Shown here in pieces: positions 48,950-59,607 of a DNA stretch of 64,000 nucleotides (position 1 is its first letter; the number at the start of each line of letters is the position of its first letter). The DNA comes from Bradyrhizobium sp. NDS-1 (GTDB taxonomy: Bacteria; Pseudomonadota; Alphaproteobacteria; Rhizobiales; Xanthobacteraceae), in assembly GCF_032918005.1 (NCBI RefSeq), contig NZ_CP136628.1:3891501-3955500 (forward strand). The letters run 5' to 3'. The notes beneath the pieces were generated by a model, which had not been told where the DNA came from, searched no databases, and worked only from the letters and a program-made list of their open reading frames with translations. The position numbers and the translations under genes were made by a program.

Positions 48950-50608
48950 CTACGCCGCCGCGATGTCCATCCTGCGGCAGAAGCAAGATGCCTTGATCGG
49001 CACCTCCGCCCGCGACTGGGCGAGGTCAAGTCGCTGTTTGATCAGCGGCCTCTCGGCCTTGTCGTCACGCCGCATGAGACATTCGTGCAAGCCGTGAAGC
49101 GACCACAGATTATCGGGATGCTGGCAGGCCCGGCTCAGCTTTCCATCGAGGCCGAGATCGGAACGGTACGCCGCCTCGGCTTCCTCGATCCGTCCCTGCT
49201 CCAGCAGCAGCGCGCCGAGTGCGTGACGCGGTGGCTGCATCCATCCCCACGGCTCGTCATAGGGCAGGGCGTCGCTGAGCGCGACGGATCTGCGCAGCTC
49301 AGCGAACGCAAGGTCGTAGTTGGCTTTGCGATATTCCAGTTCGCCATTCAGCATGGCTTCGGCCACGCCGAGCAGGGCTACGACCTTGTTGTTGTGCACG
49401 AGCCGGCTCTCCGGCACGCGCGTCTTCGCCTGTGCGAACAACGCTTTCTCAGTTTCGGCCTCAGTGACATGGCCAAGCGCCGAATGAGCCACCGCCTTGG
49501 CGTAGTGGATCATCGCCGTCACCGAGCAGTATAGCTCGCGATCCTCCGGCAGCTGTTGGGCAATGATGTCTTGCCATTTGCCGAAACGCACGAGAACGTG
49601 CTGCTTCATCGTCAAGTAGCCTTCCAGGAAGTCCGCCATGGGGGGCGATTGAATGCGCAGCACTGGCTCGGGCACGGTGGCAATGAGTTCCTCGGCCGCT
49701 GCGATGGCGGGGGTGTATTGACCCAGGAACATCGCGCCGTAGATGGCGAAGTGGAAGTTGTGGATGACATAGACCAAGTAGACCCCCGGATCGTCCGAAT
49801 AAGCGAGGAACCGGCGGTCGGTCGTCAGCGCCTTCTGATTGTAGAGCAGGACGTCGTTGTACTGCCCGCAGAGCACGTCGAGATGCGTCGGCATGTGGAT
49901 CAGATGGCCGCTATCGGGAACGATCGCGCGTAGTCGGTCGCCAGCCCGCATCGCCCGTTGCGGGAAGGGCGACATCTCCATGAGGTGGACGTAGAGATGA
50001 AGCAGTCCCGGATGATTCCACGCTGCCGGCCATCGATCGAAAGCTTGTTCGAGCACGGCCCTGCATTCCTCGGTGCCGGCGCCCTTGGTTGGTTCTCCAG
50101 ACTCAAGGTCCCACATCAGCCACGGCGTCTCGTTCATGATCGATTCGGCAAAGATGGCTCTGACCTCGAGATCGTCGGTATATGTGGCTAAGACCTTTCG
50201 CATCTCTCGTGTGAAGGCCTTGTCCCACGGCGCCATGTCCTCGATCGCTTCACGCTGCGGATAGCGCGCAGATAAGGCGCGGATCAGGGCTCGCTCAACC
50301 GGGCTCGCCTTATCCGCTTGCGCGAGCGCGTCCTGCGTCGCATCGTATGATGCCGCGAGCGCCATTTGACGGCCTTGTGTGTCATAGCGGACCCAGGGCA
50401 GGTTGTAGTTGGGACCCGCGGCGTAGCCGATGCCCCAGTGCGCCATGGCGCAGCTGTTATCGAACTCGAGCGCCTTGCGAAAACATTTGATCGCCTCGCC
50501 GTGGTTGAATCCGAACACCCAGTTGAGCCCTCGGTCAAACCAGAGCTGCGCATCAGGCGAAGTCGTTGTGATTTTGCGGCTGTAGGATCCGAGATCAAAA
50601 TAGGTCAT
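48950..50608 (-). CDS. TPR-repeat protein
   Basis: A 552-residue cytoplasmic-looking protein from ATG 50608 (MTYFDLGSYSRKITT), with GAGG before it. It is helical with tetratricopeptide-like units: LNWVFGFNHGEAIKCFRKALEFDNSCAMAHWGIGYAAG at about 25-62 (given in part), a central HLIHMPTHLDVLCGQY segment, and C-terminal pairs near 430-520 such as ALGALLLEQGRIEEAEAAYRSDLG. It shares layout and phrases with the exported protein at 10092-11693 (W.GI, H.HMP.H), so both are probably members of one family. Function unknown. It converges on pyrG. Confidence 0.75.
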   Translation of the reverse strand: MTYFDLGSYSRKITTTSPDAQLWFDRGLNWVFGFNHGEAIKCFRKALEFDNSCAMAHWGIGYAAGPNYNLPWVRYDTQGRQMALAASYDATQDALAQADKASPVERALIRALSARYPQREAIEDMAPWDKAFTREMRKVLATYTDDLEVRAIFAESIMNETPWLMWDLESGEPTKGAGTEECRAVLEQAFDRWPAAWNHPGLLHLYVHLMEMSPFPQRAMRAGDRLRAIVPDSGHLIHMPTHLDVLCGQYNDVLLYNQKALTTDRRFLAYSDDPGVYLVYVIHNFHFAIYGAMFLGQYTPAIAAAEELIATVPEPVLRIQSPPMADFLEGYLTMKQHVLVRFGKWQDIIAQQLPEDRELYCSVTAMIHYAKAVAHSALGHVTEAETEKALFAQAKTRVPESRLVHNNKVVALLGVAEAMLNGELEYRKANYDLAFAELRRSVALSDALPYDEPWGWMQPPRHALGALLLEQGRIEEAEAAYRSDLGLDGKLSRACQHPDNLWSLHGLHECLMRRDDKAERPLIKQRLDLAQSRAEVPIKASCFCRRMDIAAA

Positions 50609-50821
50609 TGCCTCTGCCTCCTCTGATCGCTTCGGTCGTTTCGCCGATTGCTCTCGGTTTGTCGGCGGCTGATACGCCGCACCGAGCCTGCACATTATCA
50701 AGAGCGCCGGCCCCCCGCTATCGAGCTATGCACGAAACGCCATGAGGGGCGCCCGGGCGAGGCTCAAGACAGAGTTGTAGCCAGCGGGTATAACCGCCGC
50801 TCCTGTCAGGGAGGACCATGA

Positions 50822-51148
50822 ATGATCTACGAAATGCGCCAGTATCGTTGCCTGCCCGGCCGCCTGCCGGCACTGCTGAAGCGGTTCGAGACCGCCACGC
50901 TGAAGATCTGGGAAAAGCACGGCATCAAGCAGGCCGGGTTCTTCACCACCGTGATCGGCGAATCCAACCAGGAGCTGACCTATTTCCTGGCCTGGGACTC
51001 GCTTGCCGAGCGCGAGAAGAAGTGGGGCGCGTTCATGACGGATCCGGACTGGATGAAGGCGCGTGCCGAGAGCGAAGCCGACGGCCAGATCGTTGCCAAC
51101 ATCGTCAGCCAGATTCTGGCGCCGACCGCTTTCTCGGCGGTGAAGTGA
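50822..51148 (+). CDS. NIPSNAP-family protein
   Basis: A 108-residue protein of the NIPSNAP type (dimeric alpha-beta barrel): MIYEMRQYRCLPGRLPALLKRF, then HGIKQAGFFTTVIGESNQELTYFLAWDSLAEREKKWGAFM in parts. Strong GGGAGGA ribosome site. The biochemical role of bacterial members is unclear. It stands in front of kdsA on the same strand. Confidence 0.85.
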   Translation: MIYEMRQYRCLPGRLPALLKRFETATLKIWEKHGIKQAGFFTTVIGESNQELTYFLAWDSLAEREKKWGAFMTDPDWMKARAESEADGQIVANIVSQILAPTAFSAVK

Positions 51149-51276
51149 GCGCCGGCCGGCGCTGCGCGGCCTCATTGGGGCCCCTGGCGCAACCCTGATA
51201 TTCGAACGGCCCGGGCCGAATGGGGTTGATCCGACCCCCATGGCGGCTATGGTCGCGGCGAAACGAGGGATTTGCC

Positions 51277-52125
51277 TTGAGCTCTTCGCATTCAGCGGCA
51301 CCGGTCGTTACCATTGGCACGGTCAAGTTCGGCAACGATCTGCCGATTGCGATCATTGCGGGACCCTGCCAGCTCGAAAGCCGCCAGCATGCGTTGGAGG
51401 TCGCCTCCGCGCTCAAGGAGATCGCCGCGCGGCTGAACATCGGCCTCGTCTACAAGACCTCCTTCGACAAGGCCAATCGCACCAGCGCATCCGCTGCGCG
51501 GGGGCTGGGCCTTTCGCAGTCGCTGCCGATCTTCGCGGAGATCCGATCCTCGCTCGGCCTGCCTGTCCTGACCGACGTGCACGATGCCACGCAATGCGCC
51601 GAGGTGGCGCAAGCCGTGGACATCCTGCAGATCCCGGCCTTCCTGTGCCGGCAGACTGATCTCCTGCTCGCTGCCGCTGCGACCGGCAGGGTTGTCAACG
51701 TCAAGAAGGGGCAGTTCCTGGCGCCATGGGACATGGCGAATGTCGTCACGAAGATCACCAGTGCCAACAATCCGAATGTACTCGTCACCGAGCGCGGGGC
51801 GTCCTTCGGCTACAACACGCTGGTCTCCGACATGCGCGCGCTGCCGATCCTGGCGCGCACCACCGGCGCGCCTGTCATCTTCGATGCCACCCATTCGGTG
51901 CAGCAGCCGGGCGGGAAGGGGACGTCCTCGGGCGGCGAGCGCGAATTCGTGCCGGTGCTGGCGCGCGCGGCCGTTGCGGTCGGCGTCGCCGGCGTCTTCA
52001 TCGAGACCCATCCCGATCCTGATCGTGCGCCCTCCGATGGCCCCAACATGGTGCCGCTGCGTGAGTTCGAGGGCCTGATCGCCAGGCTGATGGCGTTCGA
52101 CGCGCTGGCAAAGAACCCGCGCTGA
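51277..52125 (+). CDS. kdsA: 3-deoxy-8-phosphooctulonate synthase
   Basis: A 282-residue TIM-barrel enzyme making KDO 8-phosphate for the inner LPS core from arabinose 5-phosphate and PEP. Conserved: [62 protein letters not shown] and [15 protein letters not shown]. The start is TTG at 51277, six bases after GAGGGA; no in-frame ATG exists in a suitable place. Its stop overlaps the MFS start (TGATG). Confidence 0.95.
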   Translation: MSSSHSAAPVVTIGTVKFGNDLPIAIIAGPCQLESRQHALEVASALKEIAARLNIGLVYKTSFDKANRTSASAARGLGLSQSLPIFAEIRSSLGLPVLTDVHDATQCAEVAQAVDILQIPAFLCRQTDLLLAAAATGRVVNVKKGQFLAPWDMANVVTKITSANNPNVLVTERGASFGYNTLVSDMRALPILARTTGAPVIFDATHSVQQPGGKGTSSGGEREFVPVLARAAVAVGVAGVFIETHPDPDRAPSDGPNMVPLREFEGLIARLMAFDALAKNPR

Positions 52126-53348
52126 TGCAGCAAGGCGAGGCACGGCCGCAAGATCACGGCTTGCCGACAGCGCTTTACGTCATATCAGGCGCGAGCTTTG
52201 CCGCAGCGCTGTCGGCGCGCGCGCTCGATCCGGTGCTGCCGCATGTCGCCGAGGATTTTGGCGTCAGCATCGCGACCGCCGCGGGCTTTGCCGCGGTGTT
52301 CGCCTTCACCTTCTCGATCATCCAACCCATCGTCGGCGCCGCCGCCGATCTGTTCGGCAAGACGCGGCTGATGATCGGCTGTCTCGCGCTGCTCGGCCTT
52401 GCCAACATCCTCGGCGCCCTCTCGTCCTCGTTCTCGGTTCTGTTCGCGACCCGCATCCTTGCCGGCATCGGCTCGGGCGGCGTGTTTCCGGTGGCGCTGA
52501 GCCTGACCAGCGATCTCGTCGGGCCGGAGAAACGCCAGGTCGCGATCAGCCGTACGCTCGCCGGCGCCATGACCGGCAATCTGCTCGGCGCCTCGGCCTC
52601 CGGGCTGATCGGCGATTTCCTGGGCTGGCGCGGCGTGCTGGCGGTGCTGGGCGCGCTCGTCATCGTGGCGTCGATCGCGGTCGCGGCCGGCTTTCACGGC
52701 GCCAAGGTCCAGCATCCGCCGAAGACCAGCCTGTCGGCGCTCAAGGCCGGCTATCGCACCATCTTCACCAATCCGAACGCCTATGTCTGCTACTCGGCGG
52801 TGTTCATCGAAGGCTGCTGCGTGCTCGGCCTGTTTCCCTACATCGCCTCGTTCCTGTTCGAGCTCGGGCAGACCTCGCTGTCGATCGCCGGCATCGTCAT
52901 CGCGGGCTTTGCGGTCGGCGGCCTGTTCTACACGCTGACCGTGTCGCGCCTGCTGCCCTGGCTGGGCGTGAAGGGCATGATGATCTCCGGCATGACGCTG
53001 GTGGCCTCGCAGCTCATTGCCGTCGCCTTTGGGCCACGCTGGGAAGTGCAGGCCCTGAATCTCGTCGTGATGGGGTGGGGCTTTTACATCGCCCATGGTT
53101 GTCTGCAGGTCTTCGCCAGCGAGCTTTCGGTCGAGGCGCGTGCGACTGCGCTGTCACTGCATTCGTTCTTCTTTTTCATGGGGCAGACGGTGGGGCCGCT
53201 CGCCTATGGCTTCGGGCTCCAGCACGCCGGCAAGATGCCGACGCTGTTCGCGAGCGCAGGGATCATGGTGGTGCTGGGCGTCGTCTGTGCCCGGCTGCTC
53301 AAGCAGCGCGCGCCGGCGGACGCGCGCGAAGGTCCAGGCAGCCCTTGA
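52125..53348 (+). CDS. MFS transporter
   Basis: A 407-residue inner-membrane transporter with about twelve helices. The loop after helix 2 carries the MFS motif in shortened form (GAAADLFGKTRLMIG). Likely an efflux or solute permease of the DHA1 drug:H+ type; substrate unknown. Overlaps kdsA by a single base, indicating coupling, and precedes the glutaminase gene. Confidence 0.88.
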   Translation: MQQGEARPQDHGLPTALYVISGASFAAALSARALDPVLPHVAEDFGVSIATAAGFAAVFAFTFSIIQPIVGAAADLFGKTRLMIGCLALLGLANILGALSSSFSVLFATRILAGIGSGGVFPVALSLTSDLVGPEKRQVAISRTLAGAMTGNLLGASASGLIGDFLGWRGVLAVLGALVIVASIAVAAGFHGAKVQHPPKTSLSALKAGYRTIFTNPNAYVCYSAVFIEGCCVLGLFPYIASFLFELGQTSLSIAGIVIAGFAVGGLFYTLTVSRLLPWLGVKGMMISGMTLVASQLIAVAFGPRWEVQALNLVVMGWGFYIAHGCLQVFASELSVEARATALSLHSFFFFMGQTVGPLAYGFGLQHAGKMPTLFASAGIMVVLGVVCARLLKQRAPADAREGPGSP

Positions 53349-53391
53349 ACGGGGCGTCGCCCCCACCAGGACACCGTCGATCGCGTATGCA

Positions 53392-53406
53392 TGGCACACG
53401 AATTGC
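53392..53406 (+). promoter_or_regulatory. sigma-54 (-24/-12) promoter of the glutaminase gene
   Basis: TGGCACA, four bases, TTGC followed by TTTT: one mismatch to the RpoN consensus, with the exact ten-base GG-GC spacing. It lies 44 bases after the MFS stop. Start of transcription near 53418 leaves room for GAGG and the GTG at 53438, and places the upstream ATG at 53387 outside the transcript. Confidence 0.8.
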
Positions 53407-53437
53407 TTTTAATCTGGGCAAATCGAGGTGTGAGACC

Positions 53438-55312
53438 GTGGATGCGCAGCCCGACCGTTTGCCAAGCTCAGCAGGCACGCCTGGACCGACCGGGTATCCC
53501 ACCAGGCCCCCGCTTAGCCGTTTCCTGACCAATTGCCACGAGGAGTTCAGGCTCGATCATTCCGGCCTGCTCGCCGACTATATCCCCGAGCTGACGCGCG
53601 CCAACCCCGATCATTTCGGCATCGCGCTCGTCACCATCGACGGCCATGTCTACGAGGTTGGCGACAGCGCGGTACCGTTCACGATCCAGTCGGTGTCGAA
53701 GGCGTTCGTCTTCGCTCTGGCGTTGGAGATGGTCGGCGAAGAGCGTGTCGCGGCCACCATCGGCGTCGAACCGAGCGGCGAAGCGTTCAATTCGATCCGG
53801 CTCACCAACGACAACCGGCCCTTCAACCCGATGGTCAATGCAGGCGCCATCGCCTGCTCGGGCCTCATCTACGGGATGGACGGGAAGGGCGCCTTCGAGC
53901 GCGTTCACGCCAAGCTCAGCGAGTTCGCTGGCCGCCAGCTCGGCGTCGATGATGCCGTTCATGCCTCGGAAACGGCGACCGGTAATCGCAACCGTGCCAT
54001 TGCCTGGCTGCTCCGGAACTACGCGGTGCTGCCTGACGACGTCGACGCCGTGCTCGACGTCTATTTCCGCCAATGCGCCATTCTCGTCACCGCGCGCGAT
54101 CTGGCGGTGATGGCGGCAACGCTCGCCAACCGCGGCATCAATCCGGTGACGGGCGTGCGGGTGATCACGCCGCACATTGTCGCGCGCACGCTGTCGGTGA
54201 TGACGAGCTCGGGCATGTACGATTATGCCGGCGAGTGGACCTATCGCGTGGGCATTCCCGCCAAGAGCGGCGTCGGCGGCGGCATCGTCGCGGCGCTGCC
54301 CTCGCAGCTCGGGCTCGGCACCTTCTCGCCGCTGCTCGACGATCATTTCAACAGCGTGCGCGGCCTGAAGGTCTGCGAAGCGTTGTCGGCGCGCTACGAT
54401 CTGCACATGCTGAACCGCAACGCCGACGTTCGTACCAGCATCATGGCGGACTACGACATCTACGGGATCTCCTCGCGCCGCAGCCGCCAGCCGCACGAGC
54501 AGCAGATTCTCGACGACCGCCACAGCGACGTGCGTGTGCTCGAACTGGTCGGCGCGATGAATTTCGCCACCATCGATTATGTGACGCGAAAGCTCAACAG
54601 CGATCCGCCGGACGCGCCGTTTCTGATCATCGATTTCCGCCGCGTGCCCGACATCACTGCGGCGGGTGCCGAACTGCTGGGCGAGACGCTGACCGCACTC
54701 GGTCATGGCGGCGTCTTTACGATTCTGTCGGGTCTGGAGGAGACCTCCGCGGTCTGGCGCGCGATCTCCGCCCGCGCCGCGGATTCGCGCCGGCTGCGGC
54801 ACTTCACGCTGCTCGACGATGCCATCGAATGGGCCGAGGACCAGGTGATCTATCGCTTTGGCGGCTTCACCGACGTGAAGGAGAGTACGCATCTTCACGA
54901 GCAGGCGCTGCTCGCTGAGCTCGACGCCGACGAGATCGCCGCCATCGTCAAGCTCTCGACCGCGCGGCGTTACGCGGCTGGCCAGCGCATCATCGCGGCC
55001 GGGGAGCCCGCAAAGTCGCTGTTCTTCCTCGAGAGCGGCATGGTCAGCGTGAAACTGCCGAGCGGTGTGAGGCTCGCTTCCCTCGGCCCCGGCATGGAGT
55101 TCGGCGAGATGGCGATTCTGGAGGGACGCCGCAGCGCCGATGTCGTCGCCGATACGCCCGTCGCCTGCCTCGAACTGCCGCTGGACAGCTTTGCCGATTA
55201 CCGCCGCCTGCACCCGGAGACGGCCTTGAAGATCATGCGCAATCTCGCCGCGATCCTGGCACGCAGGCTGGTGTTGGCGAATGCGAAGGTGGATTTGCTG
55301 AGCGCCTATTGA
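53438..55312 (+). CDS. glsA: glutaminase fused to STAS and cyclic-nucleotide-binding domains
   Basis: A 624-residue fusion. The first about 310 residues are a serine-dependent glutaminase, hydrolysing glutamine to glutamate: FTIQSVSKAFVFALALE with the SxxK catalytic pair, NPMVNAGAI, ETATGNRNRAIAW, IPAKSGVGGGIVA. About 345-450 is a STAS domain (VLELVGAMNFATIDYVTR) and about 500-615 a cyclic-nucleotide-binding domain (QRIIAAGEPAKSLFFLESGMVSVKL; GEMAILEGRRSADVVADT). GTG 53438 has GAGG upstream and fits the promoter; an ATG at 53387 is earlier in frame but ahead of it. Such fusions occur in rhizobia. Activity is probably tuned by a cyclic nucleotide. Confidence 0.9.
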   Translation: MDAQPDRLPSSAGTPGPTGYPTRPPLSRFLTNCHEEFRLDHSGLLADYIPELTRANPDHFGIALVTIDGHVYEVGDSAVPFTIQSVSKAFVFALALEMVGEERVAATIGVEPSGEAFNSIRLTNDNRPFNPMVNAGAIACSGLIYGMDGKGAFERVHAKLSEFAGRQLGVDDAVHASETATGNRNRAIAWLLRNYAVLPDDVDAVLDVYFRQCAILVTARDLAVMAATLANRGINPVTGVRVITPHIVARTLSVMTSSGMYDYAGEWTYRVGIPAKSGVGGGIVAALPSQLGLGTFSPLLDDHFNSVRGLKVCEALSARYDLHMLNRNADVRTSIMADYDIYGISSRRSRQPHEQQILDDRHSDVRVLELVGAMNFATIDYVTRKLNSDPPDAPFLIIDFRRVPDITAAGAELLGETLTALGHGGVFTILSGLEETSAVWRAISARAADSRRLRHFTLLDDAIEWAEDQVIYRFGGFTDVKESTHLHEQALLAELDADEIAAIVKLSTARRYAAGQRIIAAGEPAKSLFFLESGMVSVKLPSGVRLASLGPGMEFGEMAILEGRRSADVVADTPVACLELPLDSFADYRRLHPETALKIMRNLAAILARRLVLANAKVDLLSAY

Positions 55313-55377
55313 TTGGCCATCGATGCTGATGCCTGTTCCCCGGATGCAGCGCCGCACCGTCGGGACACGAGAGAGGC

Positions 55378-55830
55378 TTAGCCGCGTCCGCGATAGGGCG
55401 CGACGCCTTGCTCGGGCACCCACAGGCCCTTCGGCACGCGGCCGGTCTGCCAGAATACGTCGATCGGAATGCCGCCGCGCGGATACCAGTAGCCGCCGAT
55501 GCGCAGCCATTTCGGCTTGATCTCGGAAGCGATGCGCTTGCCGATCATCACGGTGCAGTCCTCGTGGAAGGCGCCGTGGTTGCGGAAGCTCGCGATGTAG
55601 AGTTTCAGCGATTTCGACTCCAGCAGCCACGGGCCCGGCGCGTAGTCGATCATCAGATGCGCGAAATCGGGCTGCCCCGTGACCGGACAGAGCGAGGTGA
55701 ATTCCGGCACGGTGAAGCGCACCAGATAGTCGGTGCCCTTCTGCGGATTGGGCACGCGGTCGAGTTGGGCCTTCTCCGGTGTATCCGGCCACTCGACCGC
55801 GCGGCCGAGCTGGAGGGAGTTTTTCGCCAT
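55378..55830 (-). CDS. queF: NADPH-dependent 7-cyano-7-deazaguanine reductase QueF
   Basis: A 150-residue T-fold enzyme of queuosine synthesis that reduces preQ0 to preQ1; this is the short, single-domain form. Catalytic Cys in [17 protein letters not shown] near residue 50, [22 protein letters not shown] and [16 protein letters not shown] 55830 ([14 protein letters not shown]) is the start; an upstream in-frame TTG at 55884 is less likely. On the minus strand 51 bases after the Vgb-like gene. Confidence 0.94.
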   Translation of the reverse strand: MAKNSLQLGRAVEWPDTPEKAQLDRVPNPQKGTDYLVRFTVPEFTSLCPVTGQPDFAHLMIDYAPGPWLLESKSLKLYIASFRNHGAFHEDCTVMIGKRIASEIKPKWLRIGGYWYPRGGIPIDVFWQTGRVPKGLWVPEQGVAPYRGRG

Positions 55831-55880
55831 CGTCGTCACATCCTGTTTCAATGCCGGGATGGACGCAAATGCCGCTGTCG

Positions 55881-56858
55881 TCAACCGGCGGCGATGGTCT
55901 GGATCATGACGATCCGGTCGTTACCGGACTCGCAGCCCCAGAGCTCGCCCGGCCTGCCGTCGAGCTGGCGGACGGCGGCATTGGCCTTGTCGCTGGCGAA
56001 CACGTCGAATTTCTCCGTGGCAGGATCAAAGCGAAGAATCGCGTTGGCGGAGAAGTCGGTCAGCCAGACCTTGTCCTTGTCGTCGACAAAGACGGCGTAG
56101 GCGCGGGGGCGTTCGCCCGGCAGCTTCCAGGTGTTCCACGAGCCATCGGCGGGATCGTGCACGGAGACGTGGCCGCTGTTCCATTCGCTGACCCAGATCC
56201 GGCTTTTCGAGTCCGACCACACCCGCCGCGCGCCCTGGTTGGACGTCGGCGGCTCGACCATTGCGACATCACCCGTCGCGCGATCGATCTTCGCGATGTA
56301 GCTGCCGGCGAGCGAGGCGTACCAGACATCGCCCTTGGGCGTCACGGTGATGCCGTAGGGGCCGACGCCCTTGGGCGCCCTGAACACAATCATTTCGCCG
56401 GACTTCGGCGCGAGGCGGCCGTAATAGCCGGACTGGCCGGTGAACCAATAGATGCCTTCCTTGTCGAACACGCCGGTATTGAGGTTGGCGTAGGCAAACT
56501 TCTCCGGCAGGCGGAACAGGGTGACCTTGAGATCGCCGGGATCGACACGCGCAATCGCGTTCTGGCCGCCCTCGGTGATCCAGGGCGCGCCGTCGGGGCC
56601 GATGGTCACGCCATGGGGAACTGCGCCCGGACCGAGGCCGACCGTCTTGAAACGGCCATCCCGGGGATCGAGCCTGCCGAGCAGGCCCTTGCCCTGCGCC
56701 GTGAACCAGACCGAACCGTCAGGGGCGGGCGCGAGATCGTGCAGGCCGATGCCGGCACTGATCGGGTAATATTTTGTCCGGAACGGGCCGTCCTGAGCAA
56801 AACCTGGGCGGGCCACCAACAGGGCGGTACTCGAAGCGAGAAACTGGCGGCGATTCAT
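55881..56858 (-). CDS. exported Vgb-like beta-propeller protein
   Basis: A 325-residue product with a twin-arginine-like signal ([22 protein letters not shown]). The rest is about six propeller repeats of about 42 residues, of the type [28 protein letters not shown] (in parts) and [23 protein letters not shown], as in virginiamycin B lyase and SMP-30/NHL-like proteins. The annotation virginiamycin B lyase is common but resistance function is not implied here. Same strand as queF. Confidence 0.8.
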   Translation of the reverse strand: MNRRQFLASSTALLVARPGFAQDGPFRTKYYPISAGIGLHDLAPAPDGSVWFTAQGKGLLGRLDPRDGRFKTVGLGPGAVPHGVTIGPDGAPWITEGGQNAIARVDPGDLKVTLFRLPEKFAYANLNTGVFDKEGIYWFTGQSGYYGRLAPKSGEMIVFRAPKGVGPYGITVTPKGDVWYASLAGSYIAKIDRATGDVAMVEPPTSNQGARRVWSDSKSRIWVSEWNSGHVSVHDPADGSWNTWKLPGERPRAYAVFVDDKDKVWLTDFSANAILRFDPATEKFDVFASDKANAAVRQLDGRPGELWGCESGNDRIVMIQTIAAG

Positions 56859-57016
56859 GGCGTTACCCCGGCAGGTTCAGATTGAGGTTGGACGCGCAAA
56901 TCAGTCGCTTTCAAGCTTAGCCCCGGCCGCTTCACGCGTCAGTCGAAGCCCACCGTCCAAGCGTTCACATTTGCTTACGGCCCGTGTAAGACCCGCGGCG
57001 AACCGATCAAACCTAA

Positions 57017-58318
<1,302 letters not shown>

Positions 58319-58355
58319 GCCGGCGCCGCGCAAAGACGGACAGGGGAGGATCGAC

Positions 58356-59489
58356 ATGAGCGACGGCAAGACCGGACTGCAATTGCGTTCGCTGTTGAAG
58401 AAGAGCGGCGAGCTGGAATTGTCCCTCGTGAATGTCCCGACACCCGAGCCCGCCGACGACGAGGTCGTGGTTCGCGTCGAGGCGACCCCGATCAACCCGT
58501 CCGACCTGGGCCTCCTGATCGGGCCCGCCGACATGTCGGCTGCCAAGGCCTCGGGCACGAAGGAGATGCCGGTCATCACCGCGACCATGCCTGAGGCCGC
58601 GATGCGGATGATGGGAGCCCGGCTCGATCAGTCGCTGCCGGTCGGCAACGAGGGCGCCGGCACGGTGATCGGGGCCGGATCCTCGGATGCGGCCAAAGCC
58701 CTGATGGGCAAGACGGTGTCGATGATCGGCGGCGCGATGTACACGCAGTACCGCGTGCTGAAGGTCCGCGACGTCATGGAGCTGCCGGCCGGCACCACGG
58801 CCGCCGACGGCGCATCCTGGTTCGTCAATCCGCTGACTGCGCTCGGCATGACCGAGACGATGCGGCGCGAGAACCACAAGGCGCTCGTGCACACCGCCGC
58901 TGCGTCCAATCTCGGCCAGATGCTCAACAAGATCTGCATCAAGGACGGCATCGGCCTCGTCAACATCGTCAGGAGCAAGGAGCAGGCCGAGATCCTGCAC
59001 AAGATCGGCGCCAGGCACGTCGTGGATTCCAGCGCGCCAGGCTTCATGGACGATCTCACCAATGCGCTGGTCGAGACCGGCGCCACCATCGCCTTCGATG
59101 CCATCGGCGGCGGCAAGCTGGCGAGCCAGATTCTGACCGCCATGGAAGTCGCGGCCAACAAGACCGCGAAGGAATACAGCCGCTACGGCTCCAACGTGTA
59201 CAAGCAGGTCTATATCTACGGTAGCCTCGACACGCGCCCGACCGAGCTGAACCGCTCGTTCGGCCTGAGCTGGGGCGTCGGTGGCTGGCTGCTCACCCCG
59301 TTCCTCCAGAAGATCGGCCCGGCCGAGATCGGTCGTCTGCGTCAGCGCGTCGCGTCCGAGCTCAAGACCACCTTCGCCAGCCATTACACCAAGGTGGTGT
59401 CGCTGCCCGAGGTGCTCGATCCCGCCAACATCGCGGTGTACGCCAAGCGCGCCACGGGCGAAAAATTCCTCATCAACCCGAATAAATAA
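58356..59489 (+). CDS. zinc-type alcohol dehydrogenase-like oxidoreductase
   Basis: A 377-residue medium-chain dehydrogenase/reductase. The N-terminal GroES-like domain starts about residue 10 (ATPINPSDLGLLIGPADM), and GNEGAGTVIGAG is near 91. The nucleotide-binding Rossmann fold is near 180-250, with variant glycine motif AAASNLGQM instead of the usual GxGxxG. Cysteines for a structural zinc are absent, so it resembles the quinone-oxidoreductase subgroup rather than a true zinc enzyme. GGAGGAT ribosome site. Between eno and ftsB. Confidence 0.8.
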   Translation: MSDGKTGLQLRSLLKKSGELELSLVNVPTPEPADDEVVVRVEATPINPSDLGLLIGPADMSAAKASGTKEMPVITATMPEAAMRMMGARLDQSLPVGNEGAGTVIGAGSSDAAKALMGKTVSMIGGAMYTQYRVLKVRDVMELPAGTTAADGASWFVNPLTALGMTETMRRENHKALVHTAAASNLGQMLNKICIKDGIGLVNIVRSKEQAEILHKIGARHVVDSSAPGFMDDLTNALVETGATIAFDAIGGGKLASQILTAMEVAANKTAKEYSRYGSNVYKQVYIYGSLDTRPTELNRSFGLSWGVGGWLLTPFLQKIGPAEIGRLRQRVASELKTTFASHYTKVVSLPEVLDPANIAVYAKRATGEKFLINPNK

Positions 59490-59607
59490 TCGTGATCTGC
59501 GACCGCAGGTCACCGAAGGAAGGTCTTGCCTTCTGAGCGAGGCGGGAGATTATTCCGCCGCCATTTGAACGCGGAAAAGCCGCGGGGCGCTCAGAAGGGA
59601 CCTCTTC

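Noticed and set aside
53468..55792. 774-codon frame opposite the glutaminase gene
   Set aside because: Shadow of the glutaminase fusion; Arg/Ala/Asp-rich with no motif.
55881..56858. Antibiotic (streptogramin) resistance lyase
   Set aside because: Only the propeller fold is visible; a name-based resistance claim is not supported.
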